NCBI GenBank assembly: GCA_964017045.1
Contig: OZ024797.1
Location: 19,871,307 to 19,935,306 of the forward strand
Reading direction: 5' to 3'
Source of the DNA: Omphiscola glabra
Taxonomy: Eukaryota; Mollusca; Gastropoda; Lymnaeidae
DNA length: 64,000 nt
Part shown: in pieces, positions 46,550-58,839 of the stretch
How the letters are laid out: each line of letters begins with the position of its first letter
Numbering within the stretch: the stretch's first letter is position 1
The notes under the pieces: model-generated
The model's input: the letters and a program-made list of their open reading frames with translations, nothing else
Told to the model about the DNA's origin: nothing
The model's database searches: none
Translations under genes and position numbers: made by a program

Positions 46550-46985
46550 CAGACATCAGTAGATGTACCGACGGACTGGTAATGTGGTGTCAGACATCAG
46601 CAGATGTACCGACGGACTGGTAATGTGGTGTCAGACATCAGTAGATGTACCGACGGACTGGTAATGTGGTGTCAGACATCAACATCAGTAGATGTACCGA
46701 CGGACTGGTAATGTGGTGTCAGACATCAGTAGATGTACCGACGGGGTGGTAATATGGTGTCAGACATCAGTAGATGTACCGACGGACTGGTAATGTGGTG
46801 TCAGACATCAACATCAGTAGATGTACCGACGGACTGGTAATGTGGTGTCAGACATCAGTAGATGTACCGACGGGGTGGTAATATGGTGTCAGACATCAGT
46901 AGATGTACCGACGGAGTTGTAATATTGTGTCAGACATCAGCGAATGTACCGATGGAGTGGTAATGTGGTGTCAGACATCAGCAGA
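46550..46985. repeat. 41-bp minisatellite with higher-order unit
   Basis: About 10.5 copies of a unit containing CAGTAGATGTACCGACGGAC. An ACATCA insertion and a GGGGTGGTAATATGG variant recur together in the same order, so a block of about three units was duplicated. Confidence 0.94.
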
Positions 46986-47249
46986 GTTGTTAATTTTATT
47001 CAAATATTTAAATTCCCCCGCTTTAAATTCCCTGCATTTAGATCCCATTTCAAATACCACCAACCAGACCAATGCTGATATTTGTGTTGGAAAGCCAATC
47101 CTAAGTAATCATGTAAAAATATCCACCCACGAAAGAGGTTATTCAGTATAATAAAACGTAATGGTGATAATGATTTAAAATGTATATTAAAAAAAAATGA
47201 TGCATTGCAGACTTTTAATAAACTTGAGAGATCCGATAGCACGAACGGC

Positions 47250-47428
47250 AGAAAACCTAATTGTAAAATAACGCAATATAGCAAAGACAATGAGAAAACC
47301 TTAGTGTAAAATAACGCGATATAGCAAAGACAATTAGAAAACCTTAGTGTAAAATAACGCGATATAGCAAAGACAATTAGAAAACCTTAGTGTAAAATAA
47401 CGCGATATAGCAAAGACAACGAGAAAAC
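47250..47428. repeat. 44-bp tandem array at the end of a Penelope-like tail
   Basis: Four copies of a 44-bp unit (AACGCGATATAGCAAAGACA plus AAACCTTAGTGTAAAAT). The last unit runs directly into GAGAAAACCTGAAAAG, part of the Penelope-like 3' tail, and the tail copy at 40.2 kb has a single diverged counterpart of the unit. Confidence 0.9.
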
Positions 47429-47429
47429 C

Positions 47430-47500
47430 TGAAAAGAAAGGACGCAACAAAACAACGAACGTGTCGGCAAGAATCCTTCATCAGCGAACAAACAGTAGTA
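47430..47500 (-). mobile_element. Penelope-like 3' tail fragment
   Basis: GAACGTGTCGGCAAGAATCC and CTTCATCAGCGAACAAACA match 40272-40316 with few differences, in the same orientation. Confidence 0.75.
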
Positions 47501-47676
47501 AAAGAAATATTTACAAAAATAACCTTTAGCTGTAGTGTAGTATTCGAGAGGAAAGCAAGTGCAATGTAGCCAAGATATCCCACTTTTGAAATGTTCTGGT
47601 TCTGGTTCTGGTTCGGTACGTTGCTGCATCCATAAACTGGCATATGTGCAACGGTTGGGGATGCGATGTTGCCAAT

Positions 47677-48150
47677 CTAACGGCTCCTAGCAGATGCCAG
47701 TGCGGCCTTGAAGCTTTCGATCGTTGTCGAGTTCACGGCGGTATTGTCCAGGTTGCTCCAAGCGATTATGGTGCGTGGAAAGAATGACTGCTTATGTTGC
47801 ACTGTGTTACTCCGAGGCACAGTGAAGCATTTGTTATTGTTTCGGGTGTAATTTCTCATGGGGTTGTCAGATGTTAAGTCAGTGTTAAGTGACTGTTTGA
47901 CTCTAATTAATCGGCCTGGCTTCTGTGGGGTAAGATAATTGTTTGCTGGGATGGCCGGAATTAGCCCCATGACCACTTTATATAAGAATGTTAGGCGGAT
48001 CTTTTCTCGTCTGTCCTTGAGAGTGGGGATGTCAAATCTGTTATCGTTAAACTTGAAGCTTGGTGACATTCTTTGGAGAGGAACATAGTTCGGACCAAAG
48101 CTACTCACATAGACTGTATTATATCAAGGTCCGCTACATGTTACCACTCG
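47677..48150 (-). pseudogene. LINE reverse-transcriptase C-terminus (non-LTR)
   Basis: A 143-codon minus frame contains IPTLKDRREKIRLTFLYKVV, NNYLTPQKPGRLIR, HKQSFFPRTIIAWSNL and IESFKAAL, in the order seen at the C-terminus of CR1/jockey-like ORF2 proteins, followed by a stop. The polymerase core is absent upstream, so it is a 5'-truncated insertion. The frame has no internal stop, which suggests a fairly recent copy. Confidence 0.85.
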
Positions 48151-48263
48151 TCAGAAGCCTCATCTCCACTTGCAGACTTCCTCCCTGAGTCTCTATGAGG
48201 AAGCACAGATTCGGGGTTGGCGTGATCTGTGTTTTAAATATGATATACTGTAAAGCCCACTAA

Positions 48264-48452
48264 ATGAGGTTATTTGCCAATGTTCTGACCTGGGCCATTA
48301 AGAGTAACCGGCTCAGTCCTCTGAATTTGTACGAGAACGAGAGATACAGATCCCGCCCTGGCATAAATTTAACCTACAGCCCCGGGCCGGAAGCCATTTT
48401 AGTTCGTATCCAAGACGGCAGAAATCTGGTCCACAGTTTCAACTCCAAGTAA
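48264..48452 (+). CDS. Unidentified 62-residue open reading frame
   Basis: MRLFANVLTWAIKSNRLSPL to a stop after VHSFNSK, with ordinary composition and no repeats, unlike most frames in the window. No domain is recognised. It could be a last exon (no clear acceptor seen) or chance. Confidence 0.15.
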   Translation: MRLFANVLTWAIKSNRLSPLNLYENERYRSRPGINLTYSPGPEAILVRIQDGRNLVHSFNSK

Positions 48453-49119
48453 AAGAAAACTTTTTATTTTAGTGGAAAAAGGAGCGAGCAGACTAGTTTC
48501 ACTGCCATATGTTTGGTCGCTGCCATAGTTTGGCTATTTAAACATGGACTGGATGACGATACTATCAATTTAAAGGACATACATTATTTATATTGAAAAA
48601 GTACCATTTAAATAATTTGATTATTTGTTATATTTTCCTTAGCCCTACTCAAATTAGTGGAACTTATTTATTATTTTTTTTTAAATGTAAATGCGGTGGT
48701 CATCCACAGGCAGGCTGCTCTATTTTAAAATACATTTGGACGTACCCAATAAGGACTATTAATAACATACAAAGACTGCATATATATATTTAAAAGCATG
48801 CGTAGCTTGAATTAAAATAGAAAGTACAAATTTAAAAAGTTTAGATAACGCGTTCATCTGTTGAATTTTTTTTTGTAAATTACATGAATCTAAATTAAAA
48901 TGTACACATCCATGCATGTCATACCTATTAGATAAAAGAAAGTAGAGACAAAGAGTTGGCACAAGTCCCTCACAAAAAACACAGATCAGAAGAACAGAAA
49001 GAAACAAGGGGGATGTACCATGTCAAAGCGAACAGGAAAAAAAAAGACAGTGCAGCTTCGTATGACTATCAGCTTGATGAAGTCAACACACTAAATATAT
49101 TGATCAATTTCTTTTCAAT
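48453..49119. other. No recognisable feature
   Basis: AT-rich spacer. Confidence 0.5.
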
Positions 49120-49395
49120 TTAAATCTTTTTTTTGGTTGTACTAAAAGCATAAAAATAAACCAGCCATTGCAATGTCGGATGTCCACGTGTGATTAGCAC
49201 TGTTAAACTGTTTTGAAATGTGAAAAAATATAATTGTTTAATGTTGTGAGGTTGTTCTCTAAAACGATTCTCAAGGCGACGACCTGTCTCCCCTTCGTTG
49301 CATTTTCCGCACAGTTTAAAAAAGGATTTTGTAAGCCACGTTTCGACTCTTGCAAGTAGATTCATCCTTGATCTCAACACATCCAGAGGCTAAAG
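49120..49395 (-). pseudogene. GIY-YIG nuclease remnant of a Penelope-like element
   Basis: The minus strand reads KLCGKCNEGETGRRLENRF, then REQPHNIKQ, matching the (Y)xGETGRRLxxRFxEH motif of the Penelope-type GIY-YIG endonuclease. A frame change then gives FNSANHTWTSDIAMAGLF, the usual HFN-x-H region. The tyrosine before GETG is replaced (CNEGETG), and frameshifts make it non-functional. No RT domain is adjacent. Confidence 0.75.
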
Positions 49396-49484
49396 GATCT
49401 GACTTACTTTAATTTAACCACTTGGACATGTGTTACAGGTTTTGTGGCCAATATTTACTTTATTAGCAAGACGGTAGCTTCGAA

Positions 49485-50065
49485 CAATCATGTCCCTAAT
49501 GCTCTTGTCCTGAATGCTCTTGTTCCTAATGCTCTGGTCCTGAATGCTCTCGTCCCTAATTTTCTTGTCCTTAGTGATCGTGTCCCTAATGCTTTGTACT
49601 GAAAGCTCTTGTCCCTAATTTTCATGTGCCTAGTGATCTTGTCCCCAATGTTCTTGTACCTAATGCGCAGGTCCTTATGCGCTTGTCCCGAATGCTCTTG
49701 TCCTTAATTTTTTTGTATCTAATTTCTTGTCCCTAATGTTTTTTTCCCAAATGCTATTTTTCCTATTGATATTGTCCATAATGCTCTTTTCATTAATGCT
49801 TTTGTTCCCAATGTTCTATTCTCTCATGCTCTATTAACACATGCTCTTGTCCCTAATGCCCCTGTCCCCAAATTTATTGTCCTTAATGCTCTTTTGACTC
49901 ATGCTTTTGTCCCTAATGTTATATTCTCTGAGGCTCTTTTAACACATGCTCTTGTCCCTAATGTTCTTGCCCCAATGCTATCTTCCCTAATGCTCTTGTC
50001 CTCATTTCCCTTGTCCCTAATGCCCTAGTCCCTAATGTTCTTGCCCCTGATGTTCTTGTCCCTCG
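49485..50065. repeat. Degenerate ~15-bp array (CTTGTCCCTAATGCT)
   Basis: Roughly 38 highly diverged copies of CTTGTCCCTAATGCT with single-base indels. Much older than most arrays here. Confidence 0.9.
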
Positions 50066-50817
50066 GGAGAGCGAGAAGTTTGTGTCATTCTTATTGTTTT
50101 AACATTTGATTGTTGACAGTGTTTGCCATAAGGATGGACCAGCGTTTGAGAAAAACTGACACTCATATCAGAATGACTTTCTTTAAACAAATATCCTTCT
50201 GGTTATGCCTATTTTGTGAAGAAAATAAACATTTCTGAACCATTTATTCGAGTGTTACGTTTTGATGTTTTCTTTATTATTTAGTTTGGTTAATGGAAGA
50301 TTCAGATTGGATTTATATTTCGTAAGTAAAAAATAATATTGAAAAGAAGAAATTTTGACAACTTTAAAAAAAAAATTAATAATAAACGGCACTTAAGGTC
50401 AAGACCGATAAAAAAGTTATGCTTATTCATAAAAATATAAAATTTTCCATTTTTAATCATCGTGAAAGTTATGTAACCCATTACAAATCCCGGCATGTGA
50501 AAAAGGGCCTACTTTTGAAAAATGCTTTAAAAAATTGAAGGGAAGGGGAAATGGAATTGCGCTAAGGGTACTTGAGCTGGGGGGTGGGGGGGGGAAGAGA
50601 GAGGAAGATAACGTTATTATCCCAAGTCCGTAGCCTATATCCGCCTTGGAGGGCAATGAATTAATAAGAGGGATCCGAGAACAAGGACATAGTGTCATGG
50701 GTTGGTTGGGGGGGGGGGAGGAGTGAGTGAGGCGGGGTGGGCGAAAATATGTCTGGATCATGAATTACTTTTGATGATTTTGGCCAGGCTATTATCTCAC
50801 GCTGGTTGTTGGAGGAA
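50066..50817. other. No recognisable feature; G-rich tracts
   Basis: GGGG-rich runs near 50580 and 50705. Confidence 0.5.
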
Positions 50818-50920
50818 GTTGCCCTTCAAAAGATGCCCTTCAAAAGATGCCCTTCAAAAGATGCCCTTCAAAAGATGCCCTTCAAAAGATGCCCTTCAAA
50901 AGATGCCCTTCAAAATATGG
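50818..50920. repeat. 14-bp minisatellite (GCCCTTCAAAAGAT)
   Basis: Seven copies, the last with AAATAT. Confidence 0.96.
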
Positions 50921-51069
50921 GACATTCGTCAATGCTACAAATGCCATTACAATGAAAGAAATGATGAGTATTTGAACGGCGTAAATGAATGCTAAACTAC
51001 CGAGTGAACATTGCGGGTGACCACTGTAACATTGAGCCATTGAGTTGACGCTTTCAGTCGAAAGAGATT

Positions 51070-51560
51070 GCTACTTAATCAACTGCAACATCCTTTAAAG
51101 TCTAATTAATCAATTGCAACATCATCTAAAGTCTACTTAATCATTACAACATCATTTAAAGTCTAATTAATCATTACAACATCATCTAAAGTCTACTTAA
51201 TCATTACAACATCATTTAAAGTCTATTTAATGAACTAGAATATCCTATAAAGTCTACTTAATGCGTTATAATATAATCTAATGTCTACTTAATGCATGAT
51301 AATATCCTCTATAATATACTTAATGAACTAGAATATCGTCTAATGTCTACTTAATGTACTATAATATCATCTAATTTTCTAATTAATGTACTAGAATATC
51401 ATCCAACGTCTACTTAATGAACTAGATTATCATCTAATGTTTACTTAATGCACTAGAATATCATCTAATATTATACTTAATGCACTCGAATATCATCTAA
51501 TGTTCTACTTAATGCACTAGAATATTATCTAATTTTCTACTTAATGCACTACAATATCCC
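51070..51560. repeat. Degenerate ~30-bp array
   Basis: About 15 diverged copies around ATCATCTAATGTCTACTTAA with variable unit length. The left part reads CAACATCATCTAAAGTC. Confidence 0.88.
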
Positions 51561-51984
51561 CTGTCGCATTTTCAAGGAACTACACTAAGTTCCGAATGTG
51601 TATTTATACTTACTCTCAGTTTATTCATGTATGTCAAGTGATCTGTATGTACAACATTCCTACACTTGCTAAATCAGTCAATTAAATACGATTTATATAT
51701 GGACAGATATATCAGTTTTTATAGTCTATTTCACTGTCAAAAGTTATTACGAATTTCCTAACACAAATTAACACAAGCCCCACAATGCAATTTTTCTGTG
51801 ACCTTGTCCTCCATCCTGAACTAACGCCCACATTGACAAAGACGAGATGATATAACTTCTAGAATGTTTGATACTTTCCTTAATTCAATATCCTTGAACC
51901 AAGGCTTACGTAATCAGAGGCAAGTAACACACATTTTATTTAGAGTATCATTTCGCCATTTGCAATGGCGGCCAAGTCTTGAAT

Positions 51985-52260
51985 GGATGCCAGCATTTCA
52001 CTGAATCTAGCGTATGCCAAAATTCACTGAGTCTAATGGATACCAAGATTTCACTGACTCTGACGGATGCCAACATGTCACAGAGTCCAACGGATGCCAA
52101 CGTTTCACTGACTCTGACGGATGCCAACATGCCACAGAGTGTAACGGATGCCAACATGTCACAGAGTCTAACGGATGCTAACATTTCACTGAGTCTAATG
52201 GAGACCAAGATTTCACTGAGTCTAATGGAGACCAAGACTTCACTTAGTCACACGGAAGCC
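51985..52260. repeat. 27-bp minisatellite
   Basis: About ten copies around GACGGATGCCAACATGTCAC. The unit is open in several frames. Confidence 0.92.
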
Positions 52261-52834
52261 AGCAAAAATGATTTCCAAATTAATGTACCTTAATCTAAAA
52301 ATAAAAATCCAATATCTAAATTAAAAATTACAAATCTGAAGCGTTTGATGTTAAATTTGTTGAAGTTATCATAACCGATGTTTCTTCTTTAAGATTGGAA
52401 ACATCTAATAATTTTTTGACGGAAAAATTCCGTAGCATAATGACTCGGAGTGAAGAATAAACCAGTTGAATGCAATGTTTTTCGGCGTTAAATTTCACGA
52501 TTCCCCAAATTGTTTTGAATAGACACAAAGTCTTAAAACAACTAATTTTAATTTTTCAATTTGTTCATTCAAATAATTCCTACTGACCTTAGAGTTCCGG
52601 TAAAGTATGCGACAAAATTGAATTTCCGAAACCATTTGAGTTCCAACTGTTTTATCCACGTCAAAACATATACTAAGAAGTACTGAAACATATCAACAAG
52701 TACTGAAAACATACCAACAGGTATTGCATTCCTTTCAATATAATTACATAACGCACAACAGCAAACAAACAAAACAACAACAACAACAACAAAATTCAAA
52801 GAAAAATCGATTGTATTACAACTCAATGCCAGAA
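52261..52834. other. No recognisable feature
   Basis: AT-rich, with an AACAACAACAAC tract near 52775. Confidence 0.5.
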
Positions 52835-53195
52835 TTAAAGAAGAGAATGCAAGAACAGAATCAAAGAAGAGACTGAAAGAAGAGACTGAAAGAACAGAAT
52901 CAAAGAAGAGACTGAAAGAAGAGACTGAAAGAAGAGATTGAACGAAGAGACTTATAGAAGAGAATCAAAGAAGAGACTGAAAGAAGAGACTGAAAGAAGG
53001 GACTGAAAGAAGAGACTGAAAGAAGGCACTGAAAGAAAAAACTGAAAGAAGACACTGAAAGAAGAGACTTAAAGAAGAGACTCAGGAAAGAGAATGCAAG
53101 AATAGACTTAAAGAGCAGAATCAAAGAAGAGAATCAAAGAAGAGACTTAAAGAAGAGACTTAAAGAAGAGCATCAAAGAAAATACTTAAAGAAGT
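52835..53195. repeat. 13-bp minisatellite (GAAGAGACTGAAA)
   Basis: About 27 variable copies of GAAGAGACTGAAA, GAATCAAA and GACTTAAA types. Purine-rich. Confidence 0.92.
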
Positions 53196-54742
53196 AAATA
53201 ATTTCCAACAATTAAACATTAATTATCTCTATTCCCTTACTGTTCTCCCCCCCCCCCCCCTTTTTCGCCCGAACCAATTCATCTCACTGCTCTACCGGTA
53301 ATTAATGACAAGTTGTTCATGTGTCCAGCACTTTCATTGACAGCAACGGTAGCTGAAAGTGATGGTATTTAATGACATCGCGGTTTATCTTTTCCTTGGT
53401 AACCATCAAACAAGGTCAACCTGCATCCGATACTCGTAATAAAGTGCAGAGAGATTCGATTACTAAAAGTCGTATATTCAAGAAAATGCCACACACCTCG
53501 AATCAAATGACACAAGGAAGTTAACGCTGGCAGACATGATCTAACTTCTATGGTTTCTAAAAAACTCGGTCCTTAAGAGTTACGGAGAAATAATTGAAAT
53601 GTATCAGCTGTAATTGTTTAAAGGAAAAAAAAAAAGAAATCCCATTGTTTTATTTCCTCACGGCAGTTGAAAGTCTGTGTTTAATGTAACAATTCAATAC
53701 AGAAACTGAAGTATGAGATATGAAATTACTATTCTAAATGAAAATGAAGCTAGCTACTGATTTGTCAAAACAAGCATTGCCAGTGTCCAGACGTACAACT
53801 TTATTTTACTTGAGATATGTATTCATGTTTTTTATTGTTGGTATTATTTATATAACTTTATTTAGAAATTAAAAACGTTGATATTAGTTAATCAAAGGAT
53901 AAATCTGTCAATTTCAGTTGATTAGCGAATATATAGCGTGTTCATCTACGAAAAAAGTTTTCATCTCTTGGTAGATGCTACCTTGATGGAACGCATCTCT
54001 CCTACAAGTTACCGTTTACTCTGAGCCCTTGTTTAAATTTGTTGTTACGTTTTATTATATATTATGTACTTTACCTCGCAACATTCTCTCTCATCTTTTT
54101 TCTATAACTCCAGGCAGTCTTTTATTCACTACTGAGCATGCTAAAATTAGCCTGGATATAAGCGCTTTATAAGTATTCACTACTGCTTCTAAGCCCCTAA
54201 CTACCAACTCACCCACCACCCACCCACTACGCCCACAGCTCAAACATCAAACCAGCTACCTCCTATCATTCCGATTTTCTCCTAAACCTGTATTCTCTAT
54301 TTTATTTTATTAATACGTCACCCCTCTTTCAGTCTCCGCCGCTCTTCAACCATCTGCTAAGTCCATTGCCCCGTACCACATAACTACCATCATAGTTGTT
54401 CTTCCTGCATCCCTTCACAGCATAGTATCATACTGCATTCCTTCTATGTCAAAACATATTATTATTATGCTACTATCCATGCTTAATTAATAAGTTGTGT
54501 GCTAGGTAATTTTCTAGGTGTTACAGTATTTGAAAGTATTTACACTATTCAGACCTAATCATACTTTTTCTACATTCTGCTGTTTCCCATTTCCATCCAG
54601 TTCTTTAACTATCTTACTCCTCAAATATCCATTGACCACTGAGCTATCACGTGACACACAGCGTCCCATCAGACCATAACCTTTCATGTAGCCAACAGAT
54701 TCATCTCAAATATCCATAGAATATTAGAGATAGTCCTTAATC
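53196..54742. other. No gene; possible decayed LINE 3' UTR
   Basis: The stretch ending GGATATAAGCGCTTTATAAG near 54170 resembles terminal UTRs of LINEs of this group, but no coding part or tail is visible. A C11 tract lies at about 53248. Confidence 0.3.
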
Positions 54743-54940
54743 CAGTGGTTCCCAACCTTTTAGTACCTCGATCCTCCTGAGAATAATATAACATTTAATT
54801 TTCATCTAGCCCACAAGTCCCTCTTTCCCATTTCCCACCCCCCCCCCTCTTTCCGTGAATAGAGGTTAAAAAAGAAACCTCTATGATGACTGAGGTAAGT
54901 TCGAATGTTAATTTCGTGACCCATTTAAGGCTGTGGAAAA
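54743..54940. mobile_element. Truncated hAT-like end
   Basis: CAGTGGTTCCCAACCTTTTA is a typical hAT-type terminal sequence. No matching right end (TTGGGAACCACTG) is found downstream, so this is a fragment. Confidence 0.55.
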
Positions 54941-54942
54941 GG

Positions 54943-55020
54943 ATTATTATTATTATTTCAGTGGTCAAATAAATGCGGTGCCCAAAGCCTAGGGCTGGGC
55001 CTACCGCTCTGCATATAAAA
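54943..55020 (-). mobile_element. LINE 3' terminal fragment
   Basis: Starts with a (TTA)n run (the reversed TAA tail), then GCGGTGCCCAAAGCCTAGGG and CTACCGCTCTGCATATAAAA. This is the same LINE terminus as 31230-31307 and the array at 1-297, on the minus strand. Confidence 0.8.
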
Positions 55021-55224
55021 CTTACTATAAGTGAAATATCTTTGCTTTGCAGTCAATGGAAACCAAAATAATTTGCTCAACTTTAAAAAATAAATGCGTT
55101 TACTGTCTTTTTGTGTCCCAAGCTGTGTCGTGACAGCAGATCATCATGTCTCTCATCTCTTTTGTCATTAAAAAAACAAAACTTTTATGTTAACTTTGCT
55201 TTTGTTGGCGTGTTTCTTTGATGC

Positions 55225-55345
55225 TGTGCGTGTTAAAATCTTCGGACGGCTATTTGACCCACTTCCCGTCAACCTATCGAGCCGGAATTGTTTACATAGT
55301 CTCGTTGTCCGTGACAACACATTCTATCAAATTGACTAACTATTT
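55225..55345 (-). repeat. Dispersed repeat matching 7680-7840
   Basis: AAAATCTTCGGACGGCTA, GACCCACTTCCCGTCA and TTCTATCAAATT correspond to the reverse complement of the 92-bp-containing repeat at 7.7 kb, here as a single copy. Confidence 0.75.
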
Positions 55346-57639
55346 AGGTGGACAACGACGAGTGCTGATGCCGTTTTAGCTTGGCGATGACGGTAACTGG
55401 TGACATTTTAGCAGGGTGGTTACGGATACTGCCACCCTGCTAGTTTTAAAATGTGTTCTTTTGTGTGCATTTGGTGGGGGGAAGCATAGAATGAGAGCGC
55501 AGCACGGTACGCAATGAGAGCGGGTGGACAAGATCCAACCGGTATATATTATTTTAGATTTTTTGTTGGGTGCGCATCGTTTACCAAAAATAAAATGCCA
55601 CATGTTCAGATGCAGTGCAAAAATAAATAAAAAGTGAAAATAAAAAAATTTCAAAAATAAAAAAGCAAACAAAAACAAAAAAAAAACAAAAACAAAACAA
55701 CAACAACCTACGTATTTTGTGTCATGACAGCCAATGACCTCAGATGCCTCAAGTATTTTCTCCTAATGGGTTTTTAATTTTTTAGCCATACATGATTCTC
55801 CTGACCCACTTTTGCAGTCTGGCCCCCTGGGCCCCAACTGAAATGTTTAAATATTCAACATAATAATTTAGGTATCATGGCGATATATGCTTCTCCGGTA
55901 ACAGATTTTAAGTTTTGATTATGATTTATAATGACTTTTCTTTCGATAGAAAAAACAAACAAACAAAAAACTCCTCTCTAGCTGGAATTTTTAATTTTTT
56001 ATATGGATCTTGTCAGTTTTCAAATTTTGTTAAGTGTTAAGTTTATATATATATATATATATGTATATATTTATATCAGTACACTTTCCTTTATAGTATA
56101 TATACAACTACAGAGCTATCGATGCAGGCATTAGACATTTCAATTTCAGTTAATACAGACAATTGACCTATCAATGTTATTTAATACAGACAATTGACCT
56201 ATCAATGTTATTTAATACAGACAATTGACATATCAATGTTTTTTAATACAGACATGACATATCAATGCTAGTAAATCTAAACCTAGAGCGTATCACGTCA
56301 GTTGATTTATATTTGCGAGCCCCTAATACATGTATACATAACTGTGACCCAGCGGCAGACAAGACCGGACAGTACTGGTTTGGTCGGCCCGGGCACTAAA
56401 ATCTGGGTTCGTTCCAGTTAAGAGATGAACTTCTAACAAAGGAGATGTTAACACCATCAGAAGTCGTGTCAGCTGGATATTACAGAAAAGCTGCCGTTAT
56501 CGATCCACCGAGTACCGGGTTGTTGTAGTCAAAAGAAAAAAACAATGTAATGGATCTGCCTCATTCAAGCAGTCTCATATTATTTCATGTTATCCTACAT
56601 GTTATAGATTTGATTTGTCCATTAGAAGAAGTCTGGGATAGTGTTGGTTGAAGTGAAGCCATTCTGTTTTTTCAGTTCTATTTTTGGGGATAGAAACGCG
56701 AAATGAAAGGTTATTGATATTGTTGCTATAATGGAATACATTAAGGAATCTCAAAAGTCGGATGTTCAACTGGACATGTTGAAGATAATATAATTAGATT
56801 TTTTTTTTATTCTTGAGGGAACTTCCCGGATCAGAACATTATTGGAATATAATATGATGGATATCAAAATTTAATCTGGCCATTCCCATGTGTGATGTCA
56901 CTAATTAACAGTTGAAAGAAGGTATATTATCATTACATTTCAGTTTTGATCAACATCTGGTAACCAATTCCCTATGCCGGGTTATATTAAGAAATCGCGG
57001 CCAAAATCGATTTTGTCGTTGAAATTTAGCACTTAAAACGTTTTAAATTGAGTTTTCATTTTAAAGCTAAAACTATCGAATTTGTTCTACCCTGAAATAA
57101 TCTCATTTTTAATAATGGTACAGTAAAAATCTTATAAAACGACTCTATGTCTTTGGGATTTCAAAGACGTATCTAAGGTTCAAATGACTTCTTCATAGTG
57201 CCCGAGTACCTTATACTGGGAGGAGCATTGAAGAGAAGATAAATAATAAGTACGCGGCCTTGCTTTCCTTTACTGCTGACAGAGCGTATACAAAATTCTG
57301 CCATTACCCGATATACAATAATTCCCCCATAAAAGTGTTCTGAGTACTGTTCAAAAACTAGATTAGTCTTGAACTGCTTTCTCTAACTTTTATTTATGTT
57401 GAGACTTCAAAAGGACGTTTATAAAACACGCCCGCGTGTCCAGATTTAGATTTGGCCGAGCAGAAAACATTTAAAATAATACACCATCTTTCCAGAGTAT
57501 TCACAAAGTAATGAACACTTTGTACTTGTGCTTCTATAGGTTTCAGTCTCTGAAAACGTTGGTGCTCAATTCTTGCACCTCACTAATGATGTTAGGCAGC
57601 TTTTTCTGTGCCACTGCTAGACCAAAATACACAGCTTTT
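55346..57639. other. No gene; (TA)n and a short tandem repeat
   Basis: Contains a (TA)n tract at about 56043-56062. Otherwise AT-rich without a supported gene. Confidence 0.5.
56145..56270. repeat. 31-bp tandem repeat
   Basis: About four copies around AATACAGACAATTGACCTAT. Confidence 0.9.
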
Positions 57640-57925
57640 GATATCATTGGGCATACAGCGTGGTATATCATTGGGCATACAGCATTTAATATCATTGGGC
57701 ATACAGCTTTTGTTATCATTGGGCATACATCTTTTGATATCATTGGGAATACAGCGTTTTATATCATCTGGCATACAGCTGTTATATCATTAAGCATACA
57801 GTATTTAATATCATTGGGAATACAGCTATTATATCATTGGGCATATAGCGTTGAATTTCATTGGGCATACATCATTTAATATCATTGGGCATACAGCTAT
57901 TGTATCATTGGGCATATACATAAAT
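57640..57925. repeat. ~24-bp minisatellite
   Basis: About 12 copies around TATCATTGGGCATACAGC with variable spacing. Confidence 0.93.
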
Positions 57926-58117
57926 ATATATATATTCAAATTTAAAGTACGGTATCAATTATTCCTAAGTCTATATTGTACTCACTATAGAGCATAGTAT
58001 AGAGTTAGTATAGACGAATGAAAGCTTATATTTAAATATAGATAAATAGATATTATATATATATAAGTATGTATTGTTTTGTATGGCATCTTTCCGTCTA
58101 CGAGAGACGATAGATTT

Positions 58118-58440
58118 ATCTTTTCTGATTGCAGCTCTTGGTGTGGCTAGTGAGGCCGATCCTCAAGTGGGAGTCTCTTTTGCATGTCCCACACTCGAAT
58201 GCGGTGGAGCAGTGTTTTCTGGCCTTTCTCTGCGCTCTCTTCACAGCTGCTTCCGCCGTGTAGAGCTCCTCGGCACGTAGTGATCCTGCCTTAACGATGC
58301 CCGCCATGTGGAGCGATCCTCCGCCAGGTCCTCCCAATTTGAGATGTTGATGTTGGCCGCCTTCATGTCTCTTTTGCATATGTCTAAGTATCTGAGACGA
58401 GGCCGTCCAACTGACCTTTTCCCTGTCGCCAGCTCACAGT
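58118..58440 (-). pseudogene. LINE C-terminus with zinc knuckle, frameshifted
   Basis: On the minus strand, first frame: ELATGKRSVGRPRLRYLDIC, then KRDMKAANI and WEDLAEDRSTWRASL. After a frameshift: ECGTCKRDSHLRIGLTSHTK followed by SC. This order (GRP.LR..D.CKRD, W..LA.DR..WR, then C-x2-C...H-x-R-I-G-L-x-S-H) is the C-terminus of a widespread non-LTR retrotransposon ORF2. The frameshift and stops make it a pseudogene. The clade is not assigned. Confidence 0.8.
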
Positions 58441-58458
58441 ATGTATATATATATATAT

Positions 58459-58605
58459 GGGCCCCTGCACTTTCATAGGCCCCGCCCCGATTTTATTTTC
58501 TAATACAGAATCTTAATTTTCACTTATTATCCTTATTTCCTACCCAGACTGGGCCGCGCGCAATCCGTTTCGCATAGGGCCCCGCAATTGTTAGGGTCGG
58601 CCCTG
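58459..58605. mobile_element. hAT-type MITE, family A copy 3, left-truncated
   Basis: Matches the right ~147 bp of 3664-3849 and ends TTAGGGTCGGCCCTG. The left terminal repeat is replaced by a (TA)n tract. Confidence 0.9.
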
Positions 58606-58617
58606 ACTACAAATTGC

Positions 58618-58678
58618 CATATACTCTGGCTGTTTAGTGCTGGAGCTGGACGTATCTCGACTTGTCTTGTCAGGTAAC
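58618..58678. repeat. Dispersed ~60-bp repeat, copy 2
   Basis: TACTCTGGCTGTTTAGTGCT to CTTGTCAGGTAA, matching 12864-12924. It lies 12 bp beyond the MITE end. Confidence 0.8.
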
Positions 58679-58839
58679 CAAAATCATATATTGTCTTTGT
58701 AAAACAGAGTCTGTAATAACCATTACAAAGAAGTAGAAACAGAACAGAATTGATGGGCCTAAGTAGTGTCCCTAGTCTTAAACAAATGTCTTATCAAAGC
58801 GTGGGCCATTAAAAAACCGACACAGTGCCATAGCCACAC

